Assembly (NCBI RefSeq): GCF_020447225.1
Contig: NZ_JAJAEO010000180.1
Coordinates: 1-64,000 of the forward strand
Source of the DNA: Methylophaga pinxianii
GTDB lineage: Bacteria; Pseudomonadota; Gammaproteobacteria; Nitrosococcales; Methylophagaceae
DNA: 64,000 nt
Direction: 5' to 3'
The notes below the pieces were generated by a model that was not told where the DNA came from, made no database searches, and worked only from the letters and a program-made list of their open reading frames with translations. A program made the translations under genes and the position numbers. Below, piece by piece: positions 50,184-60,268 of the stretch. The stretch's first letter is position 1. Every line of letters starts with the position of its first letter.

Positions 50184-52058
50184 ATGCTGAGTTCCCTTTC
50201 AGTCAAAGCAAAAATGTTGCTTTTAAGCGGTTTAATGATCGTTGGAATTCTCATACTCGCTGGTATTTTGAGCCTCGGCATGAATTCTCTGGTAAAAATG
50301 GGGGAATCAAATGCACTGAGTATTGAAGCACAAACAACATTGGTCAATATGCGGATAGCTCAAAAAGATTTTTTTAACAGGCTTGACCTTAAACATCAAA
50401 ACAGTTTTAACGAAAGCTATAATCAAATTACTCAACAACTGACCGATCTTGATGCTCAGCTTAAAGCAGAAGACATACAGCTCCAGCAAATCCCTCAATT
50501 ACTAGACTTACTTGAACAATATCATACGGCTTTTAACGAGCTGGTACTGATGCAACAAACGATCGGTTTGAGTCATACCGATGGACTTTATGGCAACTTA
50601 CGTAAATCTGTCCATGAGGCCGAGCAAATGCTCGGGGCGGTTCAAAATGATACGTTATTGAAAGATATGCTGATGTTACGTCGTAATGAGAAAGACTTTT
50701 TATTACGTAAAGATGTAAGTTACCTCGATAAGTTTAACGATAACTTGCAGATTTTTTATCAGGATTTACAGCAAAGCTATTTGAGTGAACCTGAACAACG
50801 GCAGATAGAAAATTTGATGCAAAATTATAGCAACGATTTTGCACAGTTAGTAACAAATTACGAACAACTAGGGTTTAATGAAGATCTTGGCCAGATAGGC
50901 ACTATGCGGGCCAATGTGTATGAAATCAGAGATTTATTCAGTGAAACTGCCGGGTTGATTGCAGGTGAGGTTTCATCTCATAAAAAAACGGTTTTTCTAC
51001 AAGCTGCCATTACAATTTTATTGATACTGGCCATATTGATTTTCTTATCTCAACGCATCAGTCGCAGTGTGGTTAATCCAATTAATTTACTGGCTGCAGT
51101 TATGCATAAAGCTCAGCAAAACAAGGATTTGACCCAACGAGCGAATGTAGTGGGAAAGGATGAAATAGTGCAGATGGCCAACGTATTTAATCAGATGATG
51201 GGTGCGTTCAGTCAATTAATTCAGCAGGTATTTGACTCCTCAAGACAATTAAATATTGCAGCAGAAGAATTAACGGTTATTACTGGCCAGACCAGCCGTG
51301 GTGTGATGAGCCAGCAAAGTGATAGTGATCAAGTGGCCACGGCCATGAACCAAATGACGGCAACAGTCCAGGAGGTGGCACGCTATGCTTCTCAGGCAGC
51401 TGAGGCGTCTCGTACCGCTGATGATGAGACAAAAGCTGGTAAGACTGTAGTTATGGATGCCATCAACGGTATTAAGCAACTCGCCAATCAAGTTCAAAGT
51501 GGTGCCATTTCAATTAAGGATCTGCAGAAAGAGAGTGAAAATATCGGTAGCGTGTTATCAGTGATTCAAGGGATTGCTGAACAAACCAACTTACTGGCAT
51601 TAAACGCGGCCATTGAAGCGGCCCGAGCAGGGGAGTCAGGCCGAGGTTTTGCTGTTGTTGCTGATGAAGTCAGAACGCTTGCTAAACGCAGCCATGACTC
51701 AACTGAAGAAATCAAAAAAATTATTGATCGTTTACAAAATGAAGCCGAAAAAGCGGTTCGGGTGATGGATGAAGAGCTCGAGCAAGCCAACCATAGCGTC
51801 GAAATGGCTGAGAAAGCAGGGAAATCCCTGGATATCATCTCAGAATCTGTGGCCTCCATTCGCGATATGAATACTCATATAGCCAGTGCTGCTGAAGAGC
51901 AATCTGCTGTCGCCGAGGAAATAAACCGTAATATCGTCAGTATCGCTCAGGTTGCCGAAGAAAATGCAGAAAGCACCAATCAAACCACCTCAACCAGTCA
52001 GGAACTAGCCAGATTGGCAAATGGATTGGAGTCACAAATTAACCAATTTAAAATTTAA
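50184..52058 (+). CDS. Methyl-accepting chemotaxis protein with HBM-like sensor
   Basis: A 624-residue inner-membrane receptor. Membrane segments lie at about 11-34 and 270-292. The roughly 235-residue periplasmic part between them is helical, with DFFNRLD and [13 protein letters not shown] blocks of the helical bimodular (HBM) type known from McpS-like receptors for organic acids. A HAMP domain follows, then the signalling domain with the conserved tip [19 protein letters not shown] near residue 467. ATG 50184 is chosen over TTG 50172 because TTGGAG precedes it. The ligand is unknown. No CheRB pentapeptide is seen at the C-terminus. Confidence 0.9.
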   Translation: MLSSLSVKAKMLLLSGLMIVGILILAGILSLGMNSLVKMGESNALSIEAQTTLVNMRIAQKDFFNRLDLKHQNSFNESYNQITQQLTDLDAQLKAEDIQLQQIPQLLDLLEQYHTAFNELVLMQQTIGLSHTDGLYGNLRKSVHEAEQMLGAVQNDTLLKDMLMLRRNEKDFLLRKDVSYLDKFNDNLQIFYQDLQQSYLSEPEQRQIENLMQNYSNDFAQLVTNYEQLGFNEDLGQIGTMRANVYEIRDLFSETAGLIAGEVSSHKKTVFLQAAITILLILAILIFLSQRISRSVVNPINLLAAVMHKAQQNKDLTQRANVVGKDEIVQMANVFNQMMGAFSQLIQQVFDSSRQLNIAAEELTVITGQTSRGVMSQQSDSDQVATAMNQMTATVQEVARYASQAAEASRTADDETKAGKTVVMDAINGIKQLANQVQSGAISIKDLQKESENIGSVLSVIQGIAEQTNLLALNAAIEAARAGESGRGFAVVADEVRTLAKRSHDSTEEIKKIIDRLQNEAEKAVRVMDEELEQANHSVEMAEKAGKSLDIISESVASIRDMNTHIASAAEEQSAVAEEINRNIVSIAQVAEENAESTNQTTSTSQELARLANGLESQINQFKI

Positions 52059-52144
52059 TTTCGACAAAAAATTCTCTGGCGACATAGCTCAACTCTGTTA
52101 TAACTTTGTTAAACGTTGGACATGTTTTAGAGGGTGAGAAAAAA

Positions 52145-55100
52145 TTGAGTAGTAATAGTGAGGCCCATGATTATTCATTAACTGTGCTAATGAATCAGCA
52201 CCCGCAACCGGTGTTTATCTTCAAGGATAATCTTTTGCTAGCGGCTAACTCAGAAGCATTAAGGCTAATTAAAGCCTCAGATGAAAACGATATAATTGGT
52301 CTCCCATTTGAGTCTTTTTTTGCTGAAGAAATTGATAAAAGTGTTTTACAGTCAAAATCGCCTGTTCAATCACCATTAACAGTTATCAGTACCATCGAGG
52401 CGCCTCGATATCCAGCAACTTTAGTATGTGACGGTGATAACAATAAATTATTGGTCATCTTATCCAGTGAAGTTTCGCCAGGTCCTAGTCAACAATGGAT
52501 TGCTCCGGACTTGGGGGCCTCTCCAACATTAATAGGTCACTGGATATATCACTCAGAAACACCAAAGTTATGGTGGGATTCTCAAACTTTTGAAATTTTC
52601 GCCAAATCAGCAAACTATTATCAACCTTCAATCACCGGCTTATTGCAACTCGTTCATCCAAGTGAAAAAGATCATGTTACAAAGGTATTTGATAAGGCGA
52701 TTGAATACCATTCGGATATTGATCTATGTCATAGGATATTAACCGCTAATAATCAGGTACGTTTTATCCGTCAACATGCAACCTGGATGCCCGATAAAAA
52801 TGCACTATTTGGCACCGTGCTGGATTTGACGGATTTTCGTCAACAAATAAGTCATACCGATCACTTATTACGGCTTATGGACGAAACCCAGCGGATTGGA
52901 CATATGGGAAGCTGGGAAATAGATCTAATTAATGACAAAGTGATCTGGTCTGAACAAACAGCGCTTCTATTTGGTATTACGCTAGAAGACTTTTCTGGAA
53001 CGATTGAAGGTTTACAACAATTTATCCTTCCTGAGGATAGAGCCAACCTTAATTTCACCAGTAATAAAATCAATAACACAGGTATTACTGAGGCCGAATA
53101 CCGTATTACACGACAAAATGATGGTGCGATCCGCTGGTTATTCGATTGTGGTAAATCAGTTTTTAATGCCAGTGGGCAGGAAATACGCCGGTTGGGGATG
53201 ACGACGGATATTACTGAGCGTAAACGTCTCGAAATGATCCAACAACTTGAATCAGGAATGATTGAAGCGGTAGCCTCATCTCTTGAGTTACCTCAAATAA
53301 TGCAGCGGATTGTACTGGGAATTGAAGAAATACTCCCCAATGCGATTGCTTCAATTTTACTTCTTGACGAAGAAGGTAAACGGCTTCTACACGGTTCAGC
53401 ACCCAGTTTACCCAACAGCTATAACGATGCCATTCATGGCGAACCAATCGGCCCACAAGCTGGCTCATGTGGAACAGCTGCATACCTCAGAAAGCCAGTC
53501 ATCGTAGCAGATATTGAACACGACCCTTTATGGGAGAGTTATCGTGAATTTGCCTTAAAATATAATTTACGTGCCTGTTGGTCGCATCCTATATTCGATG
53601 AAAAACAGAAAGTTATCGCCACTTTTGCTGTTTATCACAATCAAGTCAAAACTCCAGAACCCGAAGAGCTCGATACTATCGAGCGGATTTCAAAAATCAT
53701 TTCTATAGCGATCAACAAGCAACGTAATGAGGAGCGCGTTCGTCGCAGTGAGAGCCGCTTTAGAGAGGCGTTTCAAGATGCGGCAACTGGCGTAGCGATA
53801 ATGACCATCTACGGACGATATATCGAGTGCAATCAAGCTTATTGCGATATGTTGGGCTATACCAATGATGAGCTAAACCAAATGGATTTTCAGCAGATAA
53901 CCCACCCGGATGATCAACAGCAGAATCAACAGAAAATTAACGATATTATGCTGGGGCTGCATGATAGTCGCATTATTGAGAAACGTTATATCAGTAAGGC
54001 GGGAGAAACCGTATGGGCCCGGTTAAGCGTGACATTGCAACGGGATGAAAATGGCCAACCCTTGCATTTGATTGCTATCACCGAAAATATAACCAACACC
54101 AAGCTTGCCGAAGCTCAGCGTACAGAAGCAGAAAGATCATTAATGCAATTACTGCGGAATCTACCCGGCGTTGCTTATCGTTGTTTATATGATGAAAGTT
54201 GGACCATGCTGTATGTCAGTGAGTCTTTTGAAAAATTGACTGGTTATGCTGCGGAGAGTGTGCTTAAAAATAATGAAATTGCCTTTGCTAATCTTATCTA
54301 TCCGGATGATCAGCCTATGGCAATTAAAAAGGTAGCAGAAGCTTTGTCACAAAATCTGCCATTCCAGCTTGAATATCGCATTATTCATAAAAACGGTGGG
54401 ATTCGTTGGTTTTGGGAACAGGGCAGCGCCGTCAAAGACAAAGAGGGAACCATCGTTGCCATTGAGGGCTATATTACCGATATTACGTTGCAAAAACAGG
54501 CCGATGCCAATATTCGTGAGAGTGAACAACGCTTTCAACTATTATCCAAAGCAACCAATGATGCCATTTGGGATTGGGATCTCATCACCAATAAGCTTTG
54601 GTGGAGTGATAGCTTTGCCAGCCTGTTTGGCGTGGATGCCGAAGAGTCCGTACCATCACTGGAAGGCTGGGAAAAACGTATTCATCCCGATGACCGTAAT
54701 CGAGTCGTCAACAACCTCAGGCGTTCAGTAGAAAGCCACCAACAAAGCTGGTCAGATAACTACAAGTTTCAACGGCAAGATGGCAGTTACGCAGATGTTA
54801 TTGATCGTGGTTATGTGATTTACAACAATAACGATGAAGCCATCCGGATGGTCGGTGGTATTACGGATATTTCAGAACGCTTGGAAATAGAAGAAAAACT
54901 GCGTCAGTCCCAGCGGCTTGAAGCGGTTGGACAGTTGACGGGTGGTGTGGCTCACGATTTTAATAATTTACTTACTGTTATAGTCGGTAATGCAGAAATC
55001 ATTACCGAATCACTGGCAACTGATTCCAATCTTCGCAGCTTGTCAAAAATGATACAGGAAGCTGCCGATCGCGGGGCGGAACTGATTCGTAGCTTACTGG

Positions 55101-56038
55101 CCTTTGCGCGCCGGCAAGCCCTTGATCCCAAGCATATTGATGCCAATCAATTATTAAATAATTTCCACCGCTTACTTAGCCGATCACTGGGCGAGACAGT
55201 TCAACTTGAACTGGCTTTAGATCCAGACCTCTGGTTGGCTCAGGTGGATCCTGGCCAATTGGAAAACGCTTTATTGAATCTGGCCATTAATGCGCGTGAT
55301 TCTATGCCCTCAGGAGGTCGATTATTAATTGAAACTCTGAATGTTTCGCTATCTGAAGAGTATGCATCACGCCATGATGTTGCTGTGGGAGATTACGTGA
55401 TCATTGGCGTATCAGACACCGGTGTGGGTATTGCTCCGGAGAACCTGAATAAAGTATTTGAACCGTTTTACACCACCAAAAGCAAAGATAAAGGTACTGG
55501 ACTGGGGTTGGCCATGGTCTATGGATTTGCTCGACAAAGTTATGGTCATATCAATATCTATTCAGAAGTCGGGCAGGGAACGACAATTCGACTTTATTTG
55601 CCTCGATCTCCCGAAGGTGTTGAATCTGCAGAAAAGGTTGATCTGTTACCAATACAGCCTCAAATAGGCAATGAGACAATACTGGTTGTTGAAGATGATG
55701 AACTGGTTCGTAGCTATGTCATTTCTCAATTGGAGTTTATGGGTTATCAGGTATTGAGTGCTTCTAACGGTCAAGAGGCTATGGAGATTATTCTGAGTGA
55801 TGCCCAGATTGATTTATTATTTACCGACGTTGTGATGCCGGGTGGCATAAATGGTCGAGAACTGTCAGATAGAGCTCAACGTATACGGCCAAATTTAAAA
55901 GTATTATTTACCTCGGGTTATACCGAGAATTCCATCGTCCATCATGGTCGATTAGACCCGGGAGTGATGTTACTGAGTAAACCATACAGTCGGGATGAAT
56001 TGACGACTAAAATCCGTAACTCTCTGCAGGATGAATAA
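52145..56038 (+). CDS. Multi-PAS/GAF hybrid histidine kinase
   Basis: A 1297-residue cytoplasmic sensor with no membrane segment. Domains in order: PAS (about 5-115), PAS (130-235), PAS (240-365), GAF (370-525), PAS (530-650), PAS (660-785), PAS (790-910), HisKA with H937 (VAHDFNNLL), HATPase (1030-1155, DTGVGIAP and GTGLGLAMV) and a receiver (1175-1295, phosphoacceptor D1228 in FTDVVMPGG). The HDFNNLL kinase type is common in orphan hybrid kinases. The frame opens at TTG 52106, but TTG 52145 has GAGGGTGAG 6 bases upstream. The regulator 60 bp downstream is its probable partner. Confidence 0.88.
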   Translation: MSSNSEAHDYSLTVLMNQHPQPVFIFKDNLLLAANSEALRLIKASDENDIIGLPFESFFAEEIDKSVLQSKSPVQSPLTVISTIEAPRYPATLVCDGDNNKLLVILSSEVSPGPSQQWIAPDLGASPTLIGHWIYHSETPKLWWDSQTFEIFAKSANYYQPSITGLLQLVHPSEKDHVTKVFDKAIEYHSDIDLCHRILTANNQVRFIRQHATWMPDKNALFGTVLDLTDFRQQISHTDHLLRLMDETQRIGHMGSWEIDLINDKVIWSEQTALLFGITLEDFSGTIEGLQQFILPEDRANLNFTSNKINNTGITEAEYRITRQNDGAIRWLFDCGKSVFNASGQEIRRLGMTTDITERKRLEMIQQLESGMIEAVASSLELPQIMQRIVLGIEEILPNAIASILLLDEEGKRLLHGSAPSLPNSYNDAIHGEPIGPQAGSCGTAAYLRKPVIVADIEHDPLWESYREFALKYNLRACWSHPIFDEKQKVIATFAVYHNQVKTPEPEELDTIERISKIISIAINKQRNEERVRRSESRFREAFQDAATGVAIMTIYGRYIECNQAYCDMLGYTNDELNQMDFQQITHPDDQQQNQQKINDIMLGLHDSRIIEKRYISKAGETVWARLSVTLQRDENGQPLHLIAITENITNTKLAEAQRTEAERSLMQLLRNLPGVAYRCLYDESWTMLYVSESFEKLTGYAAESVLKNNEIAFANLIYPDDQPMAIKKVAEALSQNLPFQLEYRIIHKNGGIRWFWEQGSAVKDKEGTIVAIEGYITDITLQKQADANIRESEQRFQLLSKATNDAIWDWDLITNKLWWSDSFASLFGVDAEESVPSLEGWEKRIHPDDRNRVVNNLRRSVESHQQSWSDNYKFQRQDGSYADVIDRGYVIYNNNDEAIRMVGGITDISERLEIEEKLRQSQRLEAVGQLTGGVAHDFNNLLTVIVGNAEIITESLATDSNLRSLSKMIQEAADRGAELIRSLLAFARRQALDPKHIDANQLLNNFHRLLSRSLGETVQLELALDPDLWLAQVDPGQLENALLNLAINARDSMPSGGRLLIETLNVSLSEEYASRHDVAVGDYVIIGVSDTGVGIAPENLNKVFEPFYTTKSKDKGTGLGLAMVYGFARQSYGHINIYSEVGQGTTIRLYLPRSPEGVESAEKVDLLPIQPQIGNETILVVEDDELVRSYVISQLEFMGYQVLSASNGQEAMEIILSDAQIDLLFTDVVMPGGINGRELSDRAQRIRPNLKVLFTSGYTENSIVHHGRLDPGVMLLSKPYSRDELTTKIRNSLQDE

Positions 56039-56098
56039 TCCATTACACTGTGGTTTCACAGCTTATTTACGCTAGATAATTTAAGAGTATTCCGGCTC

Positions 56099-58234
56099 AT
56101 GACCGAATTAAAAGTACTTATTCTGGATGACAATAATCTCACCGCGAGAGCGATAGCAAATGTCGCCGAATTTATCGGTTTATCTGCCAAAGTAACCTCT
56201 GATTTTCAAGGGTTTCTCGACATCCTCCATGAGTGGAAACCACACTACTTGATTGTTGATTTAATTATGCCGGATATGGATGGCGTAGAAGTGCTGGGCG
56301 AGTTGGGGCGCATGCAAGTCGATGCACAGTTAATTATTACCAGTGGTGCGGGTCAACAATTGTTACATGCTGCTGCACGTTCGGCTGGTGCACATGGGCT
56401 GAATGTTCTCGGTATCCTTCCCAAGCCCTTTAATCCGAAAGCTTTTCGCGATTTGATTAATGCCGAAACGACCAGTAACGCCGATAATGCGTTTGGCCAA
56501 CAATTACGAGCCGAAAATCAGGCCAATACCCTCAATGTGAGCGAACTGGAACAAGCCATCAATAACCACGAAATCTATTTGGTCTATCAACCTAAAGTAT
56601 CTTGTATCAGTGGTTCACTAACGGGGTTCGAGGCACTGGCCAGATGGCATCATCCTGAAAAAGGTTTTATTTCACCGGAAAAATTCATCCCATTAGCCGA
56701 GCAAAATGGCTTAATTGATGATTTAACCTTACAAGTGTTTGAAAAAGCCCTGGGCTTTATGAAACAAATTCAAAATGCAAAATCGTCTTTGCGAAGTTAT
56801 AACCGGGGACTGTTACTTTCAGTCAACATTTCTGCAGCATCCTTAAAAAACCTCGGGTTGTTCAAAAAAATTGAAACACTATGTGAAACCAATCAGATTA
56901 AACCCGATCAGCTTATTCTGGAATTAACCGAAACGGCTGCAATGGATGATCCTGTGATGTCATTGGATTTACTGACCCGATTACGCTTACGGGGCTTTCG
57001 ATTATCAATTGATGATTTTGGAACGGGTTTTTCGTCGATGTTGGCATTAGTCCGCATGCCATTTTCGGAAGTCAAAGTAGATAAAACCTTTGTCATGACA
57101 TCAGCAGACTCCCGCGAATCAAGACTGGTAATTAAAGCGATTATCGAACTTGCCCATAGTTTAAATATGCAGGTTGCAGCAGAAGGCATTGAAGATAACA
57201 TGGCCTTGGAACTGTTAAGAAAAATGGGCTGTGATCAAGCCCAGGGATACTTTATTGGTCGTCCGATGCTGCCAGAGGCTTTTATAGAGTGGACTAAAAA
57301 GAGTTACCAACACATTGATTTACAAAGATTGAAACATCTGCATGGTCTCGGATTGCTGGATACTGAACCAGAGCATCGTTATGATCGCTTAACCAAGCTT
57401 TGCGCACGTGTGTTTAATGTTGATATCAGTTTGATTTCATTTATTGATGAAAACCGTCAATGGATAAAATCCTCACTGGGATTCAGTCAACGACAAACCG
57501 AACGTTCCGTTGCATTTTGTAACCAGACAATTGCTCAGGAAGATATTTTTGTTGTTCCGGATACGCTGCTTGATCGTCAATACGTAAATAATATTATGGT
57601 GACATCCGCTCCATATGTACGTTTTTATGCAGGATGTCCAATTCATGCCCGGTCTGGTGAGAAGTTAGGAGCATTGTGTTTAAAACATTCGAAACCACGG
57701 GAATTTAGCGAATCAGACAAAGTATTACTCAAACAGCTCACCGAAATGGTTGAGCAAGAAATTGAATACAACCCGCTACTTGATGAGGATAAACTCACTG
57801 GTCTGCTTAATCGGGATGCGTTTGAGCGCAGAGCACAACAGTTACTCACTATTTTTGTGCCACTGAAAAAAAATATAACGATGTATTACTTCGATCTGAA
57901 TAACTACAAACGTATTATCCATGCGCATGGTATATCAGCCGGGGATGAGGCAATTATTCATTTTTCAAGATTACTTAGCGAAACGTTTACAGATACCGAA
58001 TTAGTGGCCAGACTGGTAGATGATGAATTTGTAGTCCTTTGTGTTGGTGATCCTGTCGCCAACTCTCTGAAAAATCTGGCTGATGCGGTCCACTATTACA
58101 ATTCTACCGTCAGTCCTCATTTGAATATTGAATATACTGTCGGCATTGCTTCCAGTCATTCTATGGTGAATATCGACCTTCAATCACTGTACATGTATGC
58201 AGATACGGATTTACATGAGCATAAATCCATTTGA
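56099..58234 (+). CDS. REC-EAL-GAF regulator with degenerate GGDEF
   Basis: A 711-residue cytoplasmic protein. The receiver (1-125) has D54 with conserved Thr and Lys. The EAL domain (145-400) keeps the catalytic set: E178 in FEALARW, N243, E275, D305-D306 (DDFGTG), K326, E362 and Q382, so c-di-GMP phosphodiesterase activity is likely. A GAF domain (about 405-560) precedes a GGDEF-like domain whose signature is VDDEF (640-644), lacking both glycines. It is therefore probably not a cyclase. The EAL-before-GGDEF order is the reverse of the usual one. Confidence 0.9.
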   Translation: MTELKVLILDDNNLTARAIANVAEFIGLSAKVTSDFQGFLDILHEWKPHYLIVDLIMPDMDGVEVLGELGRMQVDAQLIITSGAGQQLLHAAARSAGAHGLNVLGILPKPFNPKAFRDLINAETTSNADNAFGQQLRAENQANTLNVSELEQAINNHEIYLVYQPKVSCISGSLTGFEALARWHHPEKGFISPEKFIPLAEQNGLIDDLTLQVFEKALGFMKQIQNAKSSLRSYNRGLLLSVNISAASLKNLGLFKKIETLCETNQIKPDQLILELTETAAMDDPVMSLDLLTRLRLRGFRLSIDDFGTGFSSMLALVRMPFSEVKVDKTFVMTSADSRESRLVIKAIIELAHSLNMQVAAEGIEDNMALELLRKMGCDQAQGYFIGRPMLPEAFIEWTKKSYQHIDLQRLKHLHGLGLLDTEPEHRYDRLTKLCARVFNVDISLISFIDENRQWIKSSLGFSQRQTERSVAFCNQTIAQEDIFVVPDTLLDRQYVNNIMVTSAPYVRFYAGCPIHARSGEKLGALCLKHSKPREFSESDKVLLKQLTEMVEQEIEYNPLLDEDKLTGLLNRDAFERRAQQLLTIFVPLKKNITMYYFDLNNYKRIIHAHGISAGDEAIIHFSRLLSETFTDTELVARLVDDEFVVLCVGDPVANSLKNLADAVHYYNSTVSPHLNIEYTVGIASSHSMVNIDLQSLYMYADTDLHEHKSI

Positions 58235-58324
58235 TGGTTGAAATTTTCACCATCACACCTAATCTTTAGCGATAGCCATTAATTTTGATTACTCTGTGCT
58301 CAACTATTCACATTAATTTGCAAT

Positions 58325-58343
58325 AACTTATCTAAGATAAGTT
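58325..58343. promoter_or_regulatory. 19-bp palindrome upstream of the cysJ promoter
   Basis: A perfect inverted repeat with 9-base arms (AACTTATCT / AGATAAGTT) around one base ends 6 bases before a candidate -35. The spacing suits a transcription-factor site. The arms are AT-rich and I cannot name the factor; CysB is only a possibility. Confidence 0.5.
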
Positions 58344-58349
58344 TATTCG

Positions 58350-58379
58350 TTGTCACTATATATTTGTTTTTATTATAAG
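58350..58379 (+). promoter_or_regulatory. Candidate sigma-70 promoter of cysJI
   Basis: TTGTCA (58350-58355) lies 18 bases before TATAAG (58374-58379); each matches consensus at five of six bases. The first candidate start codon is 47 bases downstream and the preferred ATG 89 bases downstream. The remaining gap (58235-58324) shows only a weak hairpin at 58233-58254. Confidence 0.55.
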
Positions 58380-58468
58380 GAAATCCAAATATATAGTTTC
58401 TATTTATATAAAGTTTTTGTTATTTTGTGCAGGCTTTCCAGCGCATTTTTAAGAGATCATCCAATAAA

Positions 58469-60268
58469 ATGAATATCAGGTTGCCCAACGCCCCATTAAC
58501 TGATGAACAATTACAGCAGCTAAATAATTTACTGCAAGGCCTTGATGGCTGGCAAGTGGATTGGCTGTCTGGTTATTTGTCCGGCTATCGTGCCGCCCAA
58601 AGCGGCACAGCTGCTGCTGAGATGACGCCTGCCGTTGTCGAACCAAATAGTAAACTTACTATCCTTTACGGTTCGCAAACAGGGAATACTGAAGGGGTTG
58701 CCGGCCAACTTGCCGAAAAAGCAAAAGCCAGTGGTATCGATGTCAAGTTATTGGATATGGCCGAATATAAACCAAGAGATCTGAAAAACGAAGATTACCT
58801 TGCATTATTAACTTCGACTCATGGGGAAGGTGAGCCACCGGATAATGCCATGGATCTTTATGAATTTCTCAATAGTCGAAAAGCTCCCGGATTAAAGCAA
58901 TTGAAATACAGCGTGCTTTCATTGGGAGATTCCAGCTATGAATACTTCTGTCAGACAGGTAAAGATTTTGATGCACGTCTGCAAAACCTTGGCGCCACAC
59001 CTATAATTCAACGCGTCGATTGTGATGTCGATTACGATGATCTGGCAGAGAAGTGGATTACTGACCTGATCAACTCATTAACCAGCTCGATGCAGGCTAC
59101 TGCAGCGCCACCTTCCGCTGCTGCAGCGATGAGTCAAGCTGTGCCAGCAGTACAATATGATCGAAAACATCCGTTTGCTGCCCCAGTACTTGAAAATCAG
59201 CTTCTCAGTGGTCGTGGTTCCAGCAAAGAAGTTCGTCATATCGAAATTTCACTGGAGGGATCAGGATTACAGTATCAGCCCGGTGATGCGCTGGGTATTT
59301 ATCCACAAAATGATCCTGCTCTGGTATCTATGCTTATTGAATCGCTTGGCTTTGATCCCGAAAGCCCAGTTGAGCTGGATGACCAATCAGAGACATTGCT
59401 TAATGCACTAATGCATCATCGTGAAATAACGATTCTGACCCGACCCTTAGTTGAAAAATGGGCGGAATTGGCCCAATCCGATGAACTGAATAAACTAATG
59501 GAAAGCAAATCTGCCGTGACAGAATGGATTCGCGGCCGTGATGTATTGGATTTGGTACAAAGCTATCCATTGCCTGGAATCGAGCCCAACAGCTTTATCA
59601 AACTGCTCAGAAAACTGCCGCCGAGATTGTACTCGATTGCCTCCAGTCAAGCCGCTGTTGATGAAGAAGTACATATAACTGTTGCAACAGTTCGTTACAA
59701 CACGCATAACCGTGAGCGAGGCGGGGTCGCATCAACCTGGTTGGCCGATCGACTGACTGAAGATACGACTATTCCGGTTTATATCGATAGTAATAAAAAC
59801 TTTAAGCTGCCTGACGATGATGACGTCCCCATTATCATGATCGGTCCTGGAACCGGTGTGGCGCCCTTCAGAAGCTTTATGCAGGAACGCGAAGAGCGTG
59901 GTGCAAGAGGACCTAACTGGTTGTTCTTTGGAGATCAACATTTCCTTACCGATTTTCTCTATCAGACAGAATGGCTAACCTGGCGCAAATCGGGCTTGTT
60001 GACCCATTTAGACGTCGCTTTTTCCCGCGATCAAGCTGAGAAAGTCTACGTTCAACACCGCTTACGTGAAAAATCGATAGAGATCTGGAACTGGTTACAA
60101 GAGGGTGCCTATCTATACGTCTGTGGCGATGCCGATAATATGGCGCCGGACGTCAATGAAGCACTGATTGATATTATCAGCCAGCAGGGCAGCAAAAGCC
60201 GTGATGACGCGACAGAATACTTGCGTCAACTAACTCGTGATAAACGCTACCAACGTGATGTGTACTAA
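58469..60268 (+). CDS. cysJ: NADPH-sulfite reductase flavoprotein alpha subunit
   Basis: A 599-residue diflavin reductase that passes electrons from NADPH to CysI for six-electron reduction of sulfite to sulfide. The flavodoxin-like FMN domain (about 60-205) has YGSQTGNTEGVA and STHGEGEPPDNA. The FAD domain shows HIEISLEGSGLQYQPGDALG, RLYSIASSQ and GGVASTWLADR, and the NADPH domain GPGTGVAPFRSF, FFGDQHF and YVCGDA, ending in RYQRDVY. The frame opens at GTG 58427; ATG 58469 gives exactly the Escherichia length. It overlaps cysI by 1 bp. Confidence 0.95.
   Translation: MNIRLPNAPLTDEQLQQLNNLLQGLDGWQVDWLSGYLSGYRAAQSGTAAAEMTPAVVEPNSKLTILYGSQTGNTEGVAGQLAEKAKASGIDVKLLDMAEYKPRDLKNEDYLALLTSTHGEGEPPDNAMDLYEFLNSRKAPGLKQLKYSVLSLGDSSYEYFCQTGKDFDARLQNLGATPIIQRVDCDVDYDDLAEKWITDLINSLTSSMQATAAPPSAAAAMSQAVPAVQYDRKHPFAAPVLENQLLSGRGSSKEVRHIEISLEGSGLQYQPGDALGIYPQNDPALVSMLIESLGFDPESPVELDDQSETLLNALMHHREITILTRPLVEKWAELAQSDELNKLMESKSAVTEWIRGRDVLDLVQSYPLPGIEPNSFIKLLRKLPPRLYSIASSQAAVDEEVHITVATVRYNTHNRERGGVASTWLADRLTEDTTIPVYIDSNKNFKLPDDDDVPIIMIGPGTGVAPFRSFMQEREERGARGPNWLFFGDQHFLTDFLYQTEWLTWRKSGLLTHLDVAFSRDQAEKVYVQHRLREKSIEIWNWLQEGAYLYVCGDADNMAPDVNEALIDIISQQGSKSRDDATEYLRQLTRDKRYQRDVY

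Noticed and set aside
56048-56061. CTGTGGTTTCACAG resembling a LexA box
   Set aside because: The spacer between CTGT and ACAG is six bases rather than eight, and the neighbouring gene is not an SOS gene.
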